Shown: positions 1 through 5,588 of the stretch, piece by piece
How the letters are laid out: the number at the start of each line of letters is the position of its first letter
How positions within the stretch are numbered: the first letter of the stretch is position 1
Assembly (NCBI GenBank): GCA_015493675.1
Contig: WGCR01000257.1
Location: 1-6,319 of the forward strand
Length of the DNA stretch: 6,319 bases
Direction: 5' to 3'
Source of the DNA: Anaerolineae bacterium
GTDB lineage: Bacteria; Chloroflexota; Anaerolineae; J102
Notes under the pieces: generated by a model
The model's database searches: none
The model's input: the letters and a program-made list of their open reading frames with translations, nothing else
What the model was told of the DNA's origin: nothing
Translations under genes and position numbers: made by a program

Positions 1-32
1 CTGCTGGGGGTGTTCGGCGCTGTGAGAGTCAT
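1..32 (-). CDS. 5' end of a minus-strand gene (partial, product unknown)
   Basis: Reading the minus strand, an ATG at 32-30 opens the frame M-T-L-T-A-P-N-T-P-S, which continues off the left edge. The start is supported by a strong ribosome binding site, AAAGGAG (plus positions 41-47), 8 bases before the ATG, and by a near-consensus promoter further upstream (118-146). Ten residues, rich in Thr and Pro, are too few to name a product. This gene is divergent from everything else in the window. Confidence 0.72.
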   Translation of the reverse strand, partial: MTLTAPNTPS

Positions 33-51
33 GATTATTTCTCCTTTGTAC

Positions 52-120
52 AATGAGTGAGTGATAGAAGAGGATGGATGACTGCTAAATACTATCAATG
101 CCCGCCAAGGCTCACTCATT
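52..120. repeat. 10-bp inverted repeat bracketing the leader of the minus-strand gene
   Basis: AATGAGTGAG at 52-61 is matched exactly by its reverse complement CTCACTCATT at 111-120. A second matching pair lies just inside: TGATAG at 62-67 and CTATCA at 92-97. The right arm overlaps the minus-strand -10 box and runs to the predicted start of transcription, so that arm would be missing from the RNA. A pair of DNA operators therefore fits better than an RNA hairpin. The function is inferred; the repeat itself is directly visible. Confidence 0.6.
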
Positions 121-146
121 TTATGCTATCTCACCTTGTAAGTCAA
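118..146 (-). promoter_or_regulatory. Sigma-70-type promoter of the minus-strand gene
   Basis: On the minus strand there is a -35 box TTGACT (plus 141-146), a 17-bp spacer and a -10 box TAAAAT (plus 118-123). Start of transcription is expected near plus position 111, leaving a leader of about 80 bases before the ATG at 32. The -10 box overlaps one arm of the inverted repeat at 52-61/111-120, so repression by occlusion is plausible. Confidence 0.7.
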
Positions 147-180
147 TTGTTTAGTAATCGTCGGGGGCATTCCCAAATTG

Positions 181-246
181 GGGCGCCCTGGCCGAATAGA
201 ATTCGGTTCTGAGGGCGTTCCACCGCATGTCCTCCTGCGAGGACAT
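181..246. repeat. REP-like palindromic unit with two stacked hairpins
   Basis: The first hairpin nests CGCCCT (184-189) with AGGGCG (212-217) around CCGAAT (192-197) and ATTCGG (201-206), with an AGA loop. The second is a perfect 8-bp stem, ATGTCCTC (227-234) with GAGGACAT (239-246), around the loop CTGC. A CGAAT/ATTCG dyad followed by a hairpin with a CTGC-type loop resembles small dispersed palindromes I remember from Chloroflexota and cyanobacterial genomes, but I cannot confirm copy number here. No credible coding sequence overlaps it. Confidence 0.5.
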
Positions 247-261
247 TTTCGGGCGCAAATT

Positions 262-303
262 AGCCTGTCTGCACAGACAGACAAGCGGCCTACTGTTCAG
301 GCT
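262..303. repeat. Second small palindromic unit
   Basis: CTGTCT (265-270) pairs with AGACAG (275-280) around a GCAC loop. The flanks AGCCTG (262-267) and CAGGCT (298-303) are also exact reverse complements, overlap the first stem, and so offer an alternative fold. It has the same style as the preceding hairpin unit and probably belongs to the same dispersed palindrome class. Confidence 0.4.
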
Positions 304-306
304 TCC

Positions 307-347
307 TTATCCCCCCCCCGCTCCGAAACAAGCGGGGGGGGGGATAA
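307..347. repeat. C-run/G-run hairpin
   Basis: TTAT, nine C and GCT (307-322) pair with AGC, ten G and ATAA (331-347) around an 8-base loop. The stem is about 16 bp with a single extra G. Homopolymer runs of this length slip during replication and are error-prone in sequencing, so the 9-versus-10 difference may not be real. No T-tract follows that would make it a typical intrinsic terminator. Confidence 0.6.
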
Positions 348-372
348 AATTGACGAACGTGGAAAAACGGGA

Positions 373-535
373 CAATCTTGGCTTCACTGAAAAAAGGTTA
401 TTCCACCACAGAGACACGGAGGACACAGAGAAAATAGTAGCAGTTCACAGAGAAATTCATCTCCAAACCTCGCCTTTTTCTTCCTCCGTGCACTCTGTGC
501 CTCTGTGGTGAAGGTTTTTTCAGTATAGCCAATCT
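373..535. repeat. MITE-like element with long imperfect inverted ends
   Basis: The outer ends pair in blocks: TTGGCT (378-383) with AGCCAA (527-532), ACTGAAAAAA (386-395) with TTTTTTCAGT (515-524), and CACCACAGAG (404-413) with CTCTGTGGTG (501-510). Further in, CACGGAGGA (415-423) pairs with TCCTCCGTG (482-490). The interior carries the ACACAGAG-type words seen in a common dispersed repeat of environmental bacteria. There is no transposase, so any mobility would be in trans. Apparent reading frames across it are not convincing as genes. Nothing further is visible in 536-620. Confidence 0.62.
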
Positions 536-621
536 TGCTCACTACATCATTTTAACACCCCACCTCTGTGGCATCCAGCCCCAAAAGGAGATGACACGCT
601 CTTGCAGCGGCAGCGTCGAAC

Positions 622-650
622 TTGACACCAGCGCCGCCACTCTCTATACT
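622..650 (+). promoter_or_regulatory. Sigma-70 promoter of the tRNA-Arg gene
   Basis: A consensus -35 box TTGACA (622-627), an exact 17-bp spacer and a -10 box TATACT (645-650) lie just upstream of the tRNA. Transcription should begin near 657, giving a 5' leader of about 18 bases before the mature end at 675. This is one of the strongest promoters in the window, as expected for a stable RNA gene. Confidence 0.82.
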
Positions 651-674
651 TTTCAACGCACCGGCTTAATCCGC

Positions 675-750
675 GCCCTCGTAGCTCAATGGCCAGAGCA
701 ACAGTCTTCGGAACTGTGGGTTGGGGGTTCGAATCCCTCCGAGGGTGCCA
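675..750 (+). tRNA. tRNA-Arg (anticodon UCG)
   Basis: The 76-base cloverleaf is complete with an encoded CCA. The acceptor stem is GCCCTCG (675-681) with CGAGGGT and discriminator G. The D stem is GCTC/GAGC (684-687/696-699). The anticodon stem ACAGT/ACTGT (701-705/713-717) encloses the loop CTTCGGA, with anticodon TCG at 708-710, which reads CGA (arginine). The T arm is GGGGG-TTCGAAT-CCCTC. Pair 1:72 is G:U, and the preceding C (674) could pair with the discriminator G, both mildly unusual. It has its own promoter and terminator, so it is a single-gene transcription unit. Confidence 0.95.
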
Positions 751-755
751 TCAGG

Positions 756-795
756 ACAGCTACGCAGCGAGGAGCAGCGTAGCTGTTTCTTTGTT
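756..795 (+). terminator. Intrinsic terminator after tRNA-Arg
   Basis: A perfect 10-bp stem, ACAGCTACGC (756-765) with GCGTAGCTGT (777-786), encloses an 11-base loop and runs into a T-rich tract (TTTCTTTGTT). It begins five bases after the tRNA CCA end and separates the tRNA from the NifX-like gene. Confidence 0.85.
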
Positions 796-846
796 CCTTT
801 CGCCGCCGGCATCATCCCCACTCTCTACTCAATTCAAATAATCATT

Positions 847-1272
847 ATGCCAATCAAAATTGCAATCCCCACCAGTGATGGCAAAACCATCTTCCGACAT
901 TTCGGACAGGCCCGGGCGTTTCTCGTCGTCACGCTGGAAAATGGCGAGCTGATCCATCAGGAATTACGCGAGATGCCCGACGCCGGTGGTGACGAGCATC
1001 ATCACCACCACGACCACAGCCACCATGACCACGGCCATGGACAGGGACGCGGTTTGGGCATGGGAGGCAATCCCGCCCACGCCGCAAAATTCGACTATAT
1101 CGCCGACTGCCAATATCTCATCGGCGGCGGCATGGGCCAGTCTGCGGTGCAGCGCCTGCAAAACATGGGCATCCAGGTGGCGCTGACGGATCACAAGAAT
1201 ATCGATGATCTGCTGGAAGAAGTGAAAACAGGACAGGTCAAACATAACCCCAAACGCGTTCACAGTCACTGA
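847..1272 (+). CDS. NifX/MTH1175-like FeMo-cofactor-domain protein with His-rich loop
   Basis: This 141-residue cytosolic protein has the single-domain fold of the dinitrogenase iron-molybdenum cofactor biosynthesis family (NifX/NafY/NifB C-terminus; MTH1175 type), whose members bind metal clusters or metal ions. Seen directly: the N-terminal strand IKIAIPTSDG (3-12), the family HFG (18-20), and D-x-C followed by LIGGGMG (87-97, Cys88), then GIQVALTD (108-115). Between the first and second halves sits a histidine-rich insertion (51-64) with ten His among Asp and Gly, a likely Ni, Co or Zn ligand patch. The start at 847 is chosen because the family begins at this strand; upstream in-frame sequence runs into the tRNA terminator. 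No Shine-Dalgarno site is evident. No nif genes are near, so a nitrogenase role is not implied. It lies 14 bases before the MFS gene and may be co-transcribed with it. Confidence 0.88.
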   Translation: MPIKIAIPTSDGKTIFRHFGQARAFLVVTLENGELIHQELREMPDAGGDEHHHHHDHSHHDHGHGQGRGLGMGGNPAHAAKFDYIADCQYLIGGGMGQSAVQRLQNMGIQVALTDHKNIDDLLEEVKTGQVKHNPKRVHSH

Positions 1273-1286
1273 CCGCCTCCTCCATC

Positions 1287-2573
1287 ATGCCGCCATCGCC
1301 CGCACCAGAACAATTTCCTCCCCACTACCGCCGTAATTTCATCGCCGGTCTGATCCACGGCGTTTTCTTCCAGGCGTCAGCAGCGCTGTCCAGCATTCAC
1401 ACGGTTCTTCCCAGCCTGGTGGCGGCGCTGACGCCCGCAGCCAGCGCGGTGGGCCTGATGGCCACCCTGCAAAGCATCGGGCAGGTCATCCCCCAACTTT
1501 ACACCGCCTACATCGTTGATGGGCTGAAACGGCGCAAGCCCCTGCTGCTGGGCATCATCACCTTCCGCTTCCTTTCTTTTGGCTTGCTGGCGTGGATGGT
1601 TTACGCCTATGGCCTCAGCAATCCCACGCTGGTGCTCATCGCCCTGCTGTCGCTGTTCGGGGCATTCTCCTTTCTGGGAGGCATGGGCTCGGTTGTTTAC
1701 GCCGATATTTTCGCCCGGGCCATCCCCGCCCGACGCCGCGGGCGTTTTGCCGGCTCGAAACAATTGATCGGCTACACGCTGGCCGTGTTGGCGGGCTATT
1801 TCGTCAAAATGGTGTTGGGAGACCCGGTGCGATTTCCCTTCCCAGTCAACTTTGCGATCATCCTGGGAGCCAGCTCCGTTACGCTGGCTATCGCCCTCAT
1901 CGGCTTTGCGCTCATCAAAGAGCCGCCCACGCCCGAACGCCGGGTGCTCAAACATCGTAACGCCATCTGGGGAACCGCGGTGATGCTGTTCAAGAGCAGC
2001 CGCAGTTTGCAATGGCTGCTGGTGGTGCAATCGCTGATCATGCTGAACCTGGCCATCGCCCCCTTTTTCGTGGTGCACGCCAAACAGGATCTGGGCATAC
2101 CCCTGGGCACGGTTGGCATCTACCTCTCCCTGCAGATGGGCGGAGCAGCCATCTCCAATGTGCTCTGGGCCTGGCTTTCAGATCATCACGGCAATCGCAG
2201 TGTGATCGCCGGCATTGCGTTCGTGGCCATGCTGGCGACGTTTCTGGCCTGGCTGACGCCCGCGTCACAGGGATGGCTTTACGGCGGGGTCTTCATCCTG
2301 CTGGGCAGCGCCATCAGTGGCTCCAGCGTGGGCTTCGCCAACATCATCCTGGAAATGGCGGATGAGGCGACTCGCCCCGTATGCGTGGCGCTGCGCAACA
2401 CGGCCCTTCTTCCCATCGCCTTCGCGCCCCTGATCATCGGACTTCTCGCCCACTGGTTCTCTTATCATTTTCTGTTCGCCATTGCTGCGGGCGTGGCATT
2501 ACTCGCCTTCATCCTCGGCATCTGGAAATTGCCCGAGCCCCGCAATGATCCCGATGCGGTGTGCTCGCTATAA
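1287..2573 (+). CDS. MFS family transporter, 12 predicted helices
   Basis: This 428-residue inner-membrane carrier has about twelve hydrophobic segments, roughly at 20-45, 52-75, 85-108, 113-140, 157-178, 187-210, 243-264, 272-295, 303-323, 328-350, 366-388 and 391-413. The charged central loop at 211-240 separates the two six-helix halves. The 2-3 loop DGLKRRKP (78-85) is a variant of MFS motif A. A basic stretch ARRRGRF (148-154) marks the 4-5 loop, and LSDHHGNR (297-304) is the equivalent loop in the second half. The substrate cannot be read from the sequence. It starts 14 bases after the His-rich NifX-like gene, with no clear ribosome binding site, so translation may be coupled. Export or uptake of a metal, metal complex or drug-like compound would fit, but this is inference. 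Confidence 0.9.
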   Translation: MPPSPAPEQFPPHYRRNFIAGLIHGVFFQASAALSSIHTVLPSLVAALTPAASAVGLMATLQSIGQVIPQLYTAYIVDGLKRRKPLLLGIITFRFLSFGLLAWMVYAYGLSNPTLVLIALLSLFGAFSFLGGMGSVVYADIFARAIPARRRGRFAGSKQLIGYTLAVLAGYFVKMVLGDPVRFPFPVNFAIILGASSVTLAIALIGFALIKEPPTPERRVLKHRNAIWGTAVMLFKSSRSLQWLLVVQSLIMLNLAIAPFFVVHAKQDLGIPLGTVGIYLSLQMGGAAISNVLWAWLSDHHGNRSVIAGIAFVAMLATFLAWLTPASQGWLYGGVFILLGSAISGSSVGFANIILEMADEATRPVCVALRNTALLPIAFAPLIIGLLAHWFSYHFLFAIAAGVALLAFILGIWKLPEPRNDPDAVCSL

Positions 2574-2596
2574 ACCGGAGCCTGGCTTCGTAAACA

Positions 2597-2670
2597 GGAC
2601 GCGGACGAACGCGGATGAACGCGGATAATTCATCAAAATCTGTGGCCGAAGGCCGTGCAAATCCGTGCCC
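2597..2670. repeat. Dispersed repeat with tandem GCGGAYGAAC words
   Basis: The ten-base word GCGGACGAAC (2601-2610) is followed directly by GCGGATGAAC (2611-2620) and a partial third copy, GCGGAT (2621-2626). After a short spacer comes a GGCC-GAA-GGCC hairpin (2644-2654) and an AAATCCGTG word. Sequence of this kind is a familiar intergenic repeat in environmental genomes (from memory). It lies between the MFS and methyltransferase genes, and I see no clear terminator or promoter in 2574-2729. Confidence 0.5.
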
Positions 2671-2729
2671 TCATTTTCATTCCTTATCGGCGCGCCGCCG
2701 CACATGGCGTCTGCTCCAAAAATAATTTC

Positions 2730-3302
2730 ATGAAAATCCGCAACCGTCACGGCCACTTCAATCTCATCGCCCCTTTTTATGACAAGATATTTGGGTCCAT
2801 GCGCCACGATCTGCTGTTGCAGCATCTGGAAGCGCGGCCGGGCGATCTGCTGCTGGACATCGGCGGGGGCACCGGGCGCGTAGCGCAGCACCTGGCCCCA
2901 GCGGGCGTCACGACCATCGTGGTGGACCCCTCGCCCTCGATGCTGAAATCCGCTCGGGAGAAGGCGTTGCCCGGCGTGCGGGCGCTGGCCGAGCAGCTTC
3001 CTTTTGCCACCGACAGCATTCCCCGCATCCTCATTGTCGATGCATTTCATCATTTCGCACAACAGGAACTGGCCGCCAGAGAGTTGGTGCGGGTGTTGCA
3101 ACCGGGCGGGCGACTGGTCATCGAGGAGCCGGACCTGCGCACCGCCGGCGCCAAGGTCATCGCCATCCTGGAAAAAGTGGCGTTGATGCAGACCCACTTC
3201 ATCGCCCCGCCCGAAATGGCTGATCTTTTCGTCGGATTTGGCGCAAGGCTCATTGCCATCGACACCGAAAATATCAACGCACAGATAGTGCTGACCAAAT
3301 AA
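2730..3302 (+). CDS. Class I SAM-dependent methyltransferase (UbiE/Methyltransf_11-like)
   Basis: This 190-residue soluble enzyme is predicted to move a methyl group from S-adenosylmethionine to an unidentified acceptor. Motif I is LLDIGGGTGR (41-50). The acidic residue that binds the SAM ribose is Asp66 in VVDPSPSML (64-72). Motif II region is ILIVDAFHHF (100-109), and LQPGGRLVIEEPD (123-135) is the post-II strand. The N-terminal HFNLIAPFYDKIFG (9-22) is typical of UbiE-like enzymes. A longer frame opens at a GTG at 2655, but its first 25 codons lie partly in the dispersed repeat. The ATG at 2730 gives the usual family N-terminus, although no Shine-Dalgarno site is visible. It is 32 bases upstream of the OsmC gene and probably co-transcribed. 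It is at the short end for the family but all core motifs are present. Confidence 0.87.
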   Translation: MKIRNRHGHFNLIAPFYDKIFGSMRHDLLLQHLEARPGDLLLDIGGGTGRVAQHLAPAGVTTIVVDPSPSMLKSAREKALPGVRALAEQLPFATDSIPRILIVDAFHHFAQQELAARELVRVLQPGGRLVIEEPDLRTAGAKVIAILEKVALMQTHFIAPPEMADLFVGFGARLIAIDTENINAQIVLTK

Positions 3303-3334
3303 CCACACACAACATCGTCAAAAGGAGTTTTTGT

Positions 3335-3745
3335 ATGCCACAGGCAACTGTCAATTGGATCGACGGAATGAAATTCGAGGCCACGACGCCCGAGGGATAC
3401 AGTTTTATCATCGACGGCAAGCGCAAGGAAGGCGTGGGCGCCATGGATCTACTGCTGCATGGCCTGGCTGGCTGCACCGCGGTGGATGTCGTGCTGATCC
3501 TGCAGAAACAGCGCCAGCCTGTCGAGGATGTCATCGTCAATGTCACGGGCGAACGCGCCAGTGAACATCCCAAGGTTTACACTAAAATCCACATCGAATA
3601 CATTGTCAAGGGCGATCTGAAACAGGAGAAGGTTGAGCGTGCGATCCAGCTTTCTGAGGAGAAATTCTGCTCCGCCTCCGCCATGTTAAGGAAAACCGCA
3701 GACATCACCCACAGCTACCAGATCATCCCGCCGGACGCCGGATAA
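3335..3745 (+). CDS. OsmC/Ohr superfamily protein, YhfA-like
   Basis: This 136-residue cytosolic protein belongs to the OsmC superfamily, whose better-known members reduce organic hydroperoxides through a pair of reactive cysteines. Both are present: Cys47 in LLLHGLAGCTAVDV (39-52) and Cys112 in LSEEKFCSASAML (106-118). The patterns GAMDLLL and LSxEKFCS with the GER-x4-HP segment (72-79) resemble the YhfA subgroup more than Ohr, and the physiological substrate of that subgroup is unclear. The start is fixed by AAAGGAG (3321-3327), 7 bases before the ATG, the best ribosome binding site on the plus strand. It follows the methyltransferase closely and is followed by an intrinsic terminator, so it ends the unit. 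Confidence 0.92.
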   Translation: MPQATVNWIDGMKFEATTPEGYSFIIDGKRKEGVGAMDLLLHGLAGCTAVDVVLILQKQRQPVEDVIVNVTGERASEHPKVYTKIHIEYIVKGDLKQEKVERAIQLSEEKFCSASAMLRKTADITHSYQIIPPDAG

Positions 3746-3747
3746 TC

Positions 3748-3756
3748 TGGTATAAT
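3748..3756 (+). promoter_or_regulatory. Extended -10 promoter upstream of the 497-residue gene
   Basis: TGGTATAAT matches the extended -10 consensus (TG-N-TATAAT) exactly and starts three bases after the osmC stop codon. No good -35 box is visible about 17 bp upstream, which extended -10 promoters can tolerate. Transcription would begin near 3763, inside the 5' arm of the osmC terminator stem, leaving a leader of about 77 bases before the ATG at 3840. Confidence 0.65.
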
Positions 3757-3800
3757 CCCGGGAGCGCAGCGCGTCATCGTTGCGCCCCCGGTGTTTTAAT
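3757..3800 (+). terminator. Intrinsic terminator after the OsmC gene
   Basis: CCGGGAGCGCA (3758-3768) pairs with TGCGCCCCCGG (3781-3791), 10 of 11 positions, around a 12-base loop, followed by TGTTTTAAT. This GC-rich stem and T-tract should end the transcript coming from osmC. RNA started at the overlapping extended -10 promoter would lack part of the 5' arm and so would escape termination. Confidence 0.75.
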
Positions 3801-3839
3801 ATCTAACCGACTCACAATTATTCCAAAAAGAGACGATTC

Positions 3840-5333
3840 ATGGCCGATTCGCTTCCTATCACCCTAAATTTGAATAAAAACCTGCACTCCGGGTTGAAGC
3901 AACTGAAAGTCACCTTCGCCCCTGGCCCGATGGATCCAGTTCTTGAAGAAACGGCGCGCGGCATTTTGCAAAGTTTCCGGTTGCTGGGGCACGATGTCCA
4001 GGATACTCCCACCGATCAAACTGACATCCTGCTGACCACTGCAGAATATGGCGTCCCTCTGAACTGGCGCCAATCCATGGTGTTGACGGCCCGGCGACGG
4101 TTCAAGCTCAGAAAAAAAACCAATGTGTATACGCTGGTGCATGTCACGCCCGAGCGCTTGCAGGCAGACCTCGATTATCTGGAAAAAGTGCTGGAGAAAG
4201 AGCCGCCCGATCCCGCTGACTATCATTTCCCCGGGATGGCGCCCGAAGCGTATCACGTTCTTTTCGAGCAGGGACGCCGCGGCGGGCCAATTCTGGCGCT
4301 GGAGCGCATCGTCCAGTCTCAGGCCATGGGACTACGCATCCTGCTGGTGGTGGGCGATGATCATCCCGACTACGTCTATCACTTCGATTTGGTGGGAGCC
4401 TTTCCCAAAAGCGTCAATCGGAATGATGCCACGCTTTTCTATCACGACATCGCCCTGCGGCTGACAACCACCATCAGCACCCGCGAGGTGACTGATCATC
4501 AGGTAGTCGGCGAACCAATTCCTTATCAGGAGTGGGCGTCCTGGCCCGCGCCCAAGGCCATGCGCTTCGCGGCGCTGGAGCTGGGCAAGCGCAACTTCTT
4601 CACCGAAATGGTGCGGATCAATGATCTGGTGCGGGTGCCCGCGGTGCAGGATGCCGTGGCCAATCAATACAGCGAAGGCTGTTTTGGCACCTGGGAGCCG
4701 CGGGTCGAAGGGTTGATTGCCACCATCACCGGCAGCGCCCGCCCGGTGGACAAGGACAATATCACCGAAGATGATCTGGCAATCATCGTGGGCGTGCGTC
4801 CGGGCCGGGCCGGCGCCATCGTGCGGCATGTCGAGGGCAAGCGCAACGATCCCCCTTCCTCCGAAGCGGTGGAGATGATGGACATGGATACGCCTCTGCC
4901 GCGTCTCACCATCGCCCCGCCCGAATGGGATTTCGAGGCGGAGGTTCCGGTGGTGCGCTCCAAGCTGCACGGACATCGCGGCGTCAAATCTTTCGATCCG
5001 GCACTGGTGGAATACGCGCCGCTCAACCCCGAATACTTCGACTTCATCGTCTCTTGCGCCACCGAAGCCCAGGCCAAGGGCGTACGCGACGCGTTCTCCC
5101 GGGCGCAATGCCTGCTTAACCCTGATGATCCCCGCCAGATTGCATTCACTATCTTGCCCGGGCATGGCGTGGTCATCGCCGAAAAGTGGGTTCCGGGCGC
5201 GGCGCCCTTCCAGGCGATATGGGAGGCCATGGATAGCGGGCAACTGGTTATCGACAGCCATGTGCCCCAGGGGCGCATGCGTTATCAGCCAGATGCATCG
5301 GGCCAGATGATCCTGGTGGAAGAAGAATTCTAA
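3840..5333 (+). CDS. Uncharacterised 497-residue soluble protein
   Basis: I do not recognise this protein. It has no signal peptide and no membrane segment and is rich in acidic residues and proline. The N-terminal part (about 20-70) reads like an alpha/beta domain (QLKVTFAPGPMD, then TDILLTTAEYG at 61-71). It is followed by a basic stretch TARRRFKLRKK (83-93) and an alternating region around RILLVVGDDHPDYVYHFD (166-183). Segments that look conserved in style are CFGTWEPRVEGLIATITGSA (281-300), a charged region with DDLAIIVGVRPGRAGAIVRH (311-330), and LHGHRGVKSFDP (376-387). Cysteines are at 281, 406 and 424, and histidines are scattered; no classic catalytic motif stands out. The start at 3840 is the first ATG after the leader, with only a weak AAGAGA site 6 bases upstream. 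It stands alone between its own promoter and the inverted repeat at 5376-5435. Confidence 0.85.
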   Translation: MADSLPITLNLNKNLHSGLKQLKVTFAPGPMDPVLEETARGILQSFRLLGHDVQDTPTDQTDILLTTAEYGVPLNWRQSMVLTARRRFKLRKKTNVYTLVHVTPERLQADLDYLEKVLEKEPPDPADYHFPGMAPEAYHVLFEQGRRGGPILALERIVQSQAMGLRILLVVGDDHPDYVYHFDLVGAFPKSVNRNDATLFYHDIALRLTTTISTREVTDHQVVGEPIPYQEWASWPAPKAMRFAALELGKRNFFTEMVRINDLVRVPAVQDAVANQYSEGCFGTWEPRVEGLIATITGSARPVDKDNITEDDLAIIVGVRPGRAGAIVRHVEGKRNDPPSSEAVEMMDMDTPLPRLTIAPPEWDFEAEVPVVRSKLHGHRGVKSFDPALVEYAPLNPEYFDFIVSCATEAQAKGVRDAFSRAQCLLNPDDPRQIAFTILPGHGVVIAEKWVPGAAPFQAIWEAMDSGQLVIDSHVPQGRMRYQPDASGQMILVEEEF

Positions 5334-5375
5334 AACCGAGTCTTTTATCCTGGCGTCTTGACGCCGCCGAGGGGA

Positions 5376-5435
5376 AAAATAGACGAAGCCAGACGAACAT
5401 TTCAGGAATTTCGTTCGTCTGGCTTCGTCTATTTT
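5376..5435. repeat. Perfect 23-bp inverted repeat, possible bidirectional terminator
   Basis: The left arm (5376-5398) and right arm (5413-5435) are exact reverse complements around a 14-base loop. The stem starts with AAAA and ends with TTTT, followed by GATTT, so in RNA it forms a long hairpin with a U-rich tail on either strand. Each arm holds the word AGACGAA twice (left arm 5381-5387 and 5391-5397), so the arm is itself a short direct repeat. It lies 42 bases after the 497-residue gene and could terminate it, but the symmetry also fits a dispersed palindromic repeat. A small GGCGTC-TT-GACGCC dyad at 5352-5365 precedes it. I see no gene in 5334-5661. Confidence 0.72.
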
Positions 5436-5520
5436 GATTTATGGCAACTGCTAACGTATGCCTTTTCTGGTCAGATTTGCGGTGAGGCCATCAGTCTATC
5501 TGGAATCAGGGCGTAAAAGT

Positions 5521-5571
5521 GCACTAGTGCGCAACTAATGCAACATGGCAGAAATATATTCACTTGTTGCA
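5521..5571. promoter_or_regulatory. Cluster of GCAAC boxes and a GCACTAGTGC palindrome
   Basis: A perfect 10-bp palindrome GCACTAGTGC (5521-5530) is followed by GCAAC (5531-5535) and TGCAACA (5539-5545), and by the inverted copy TGTTGCA (5565-5571). Their place upstream of the regulator promoter suggests operators, perhaps for autoregulation. This is inference; short words can recur by chance. Confidence 0.35.
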
Positions 5572-5588
5572 CTTAAACTGACCGAAAT

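Noticed and set aside
181..347. Possible CRISPR array or integron-like site
   Set aside because: The palindromes differ from each other, and there is no regularly spaced direct repeat with spacers, and no cas or integrase gene.
350..378. TTGACG with a CAATCT box 17 bp downstream as a promoter
   Set aside because: The -10 match is poor and no gene follows closely.
178..511. Two overlapping plus-strand frames of 70 and 94 codons
   Set aside because: They translate hairpins, homopolymer runs and the MITE-like element, with no ribosome binding site or recognisable protein features.
675..750. tRNA 3' end as an integration (att) site
   Set aside because: I found no second copy of the tRNA 3' end in the window and no integrase gene; the excisionase-type HTH at 5677 is fused to a PocR sensor and is a regulator.
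591..782. A 63-codon plus-strand frame with an AAGGAG-like site just upstream
   Set aside because: It runs straight through the promoter, the tRNA-Arg gene and into its terminator; the composition is not protein-like.
721..846. N-terminal extension of the NifX-like protein from an ATG at 721
   Set aside because: The extension begins inside the tRNA and spans its terminator; the family N-terminal strand begins at the ATG at 847.
2568..3308. A 246-codon minus-strand frame opposite the methyltransferase
   Set aside because: The plus strand encodes all methyltransferase motifs here; the antisense product has no recognisable domain.
4332..5261. A 309-codon minus-strand frame opposite the 497-residue gene
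   Set aside because: It is antisense to a well-formed coding sequence, rich in His/Arg/Gly as typical of a shadow frame in GC-rich DNA, and lacks domain features.
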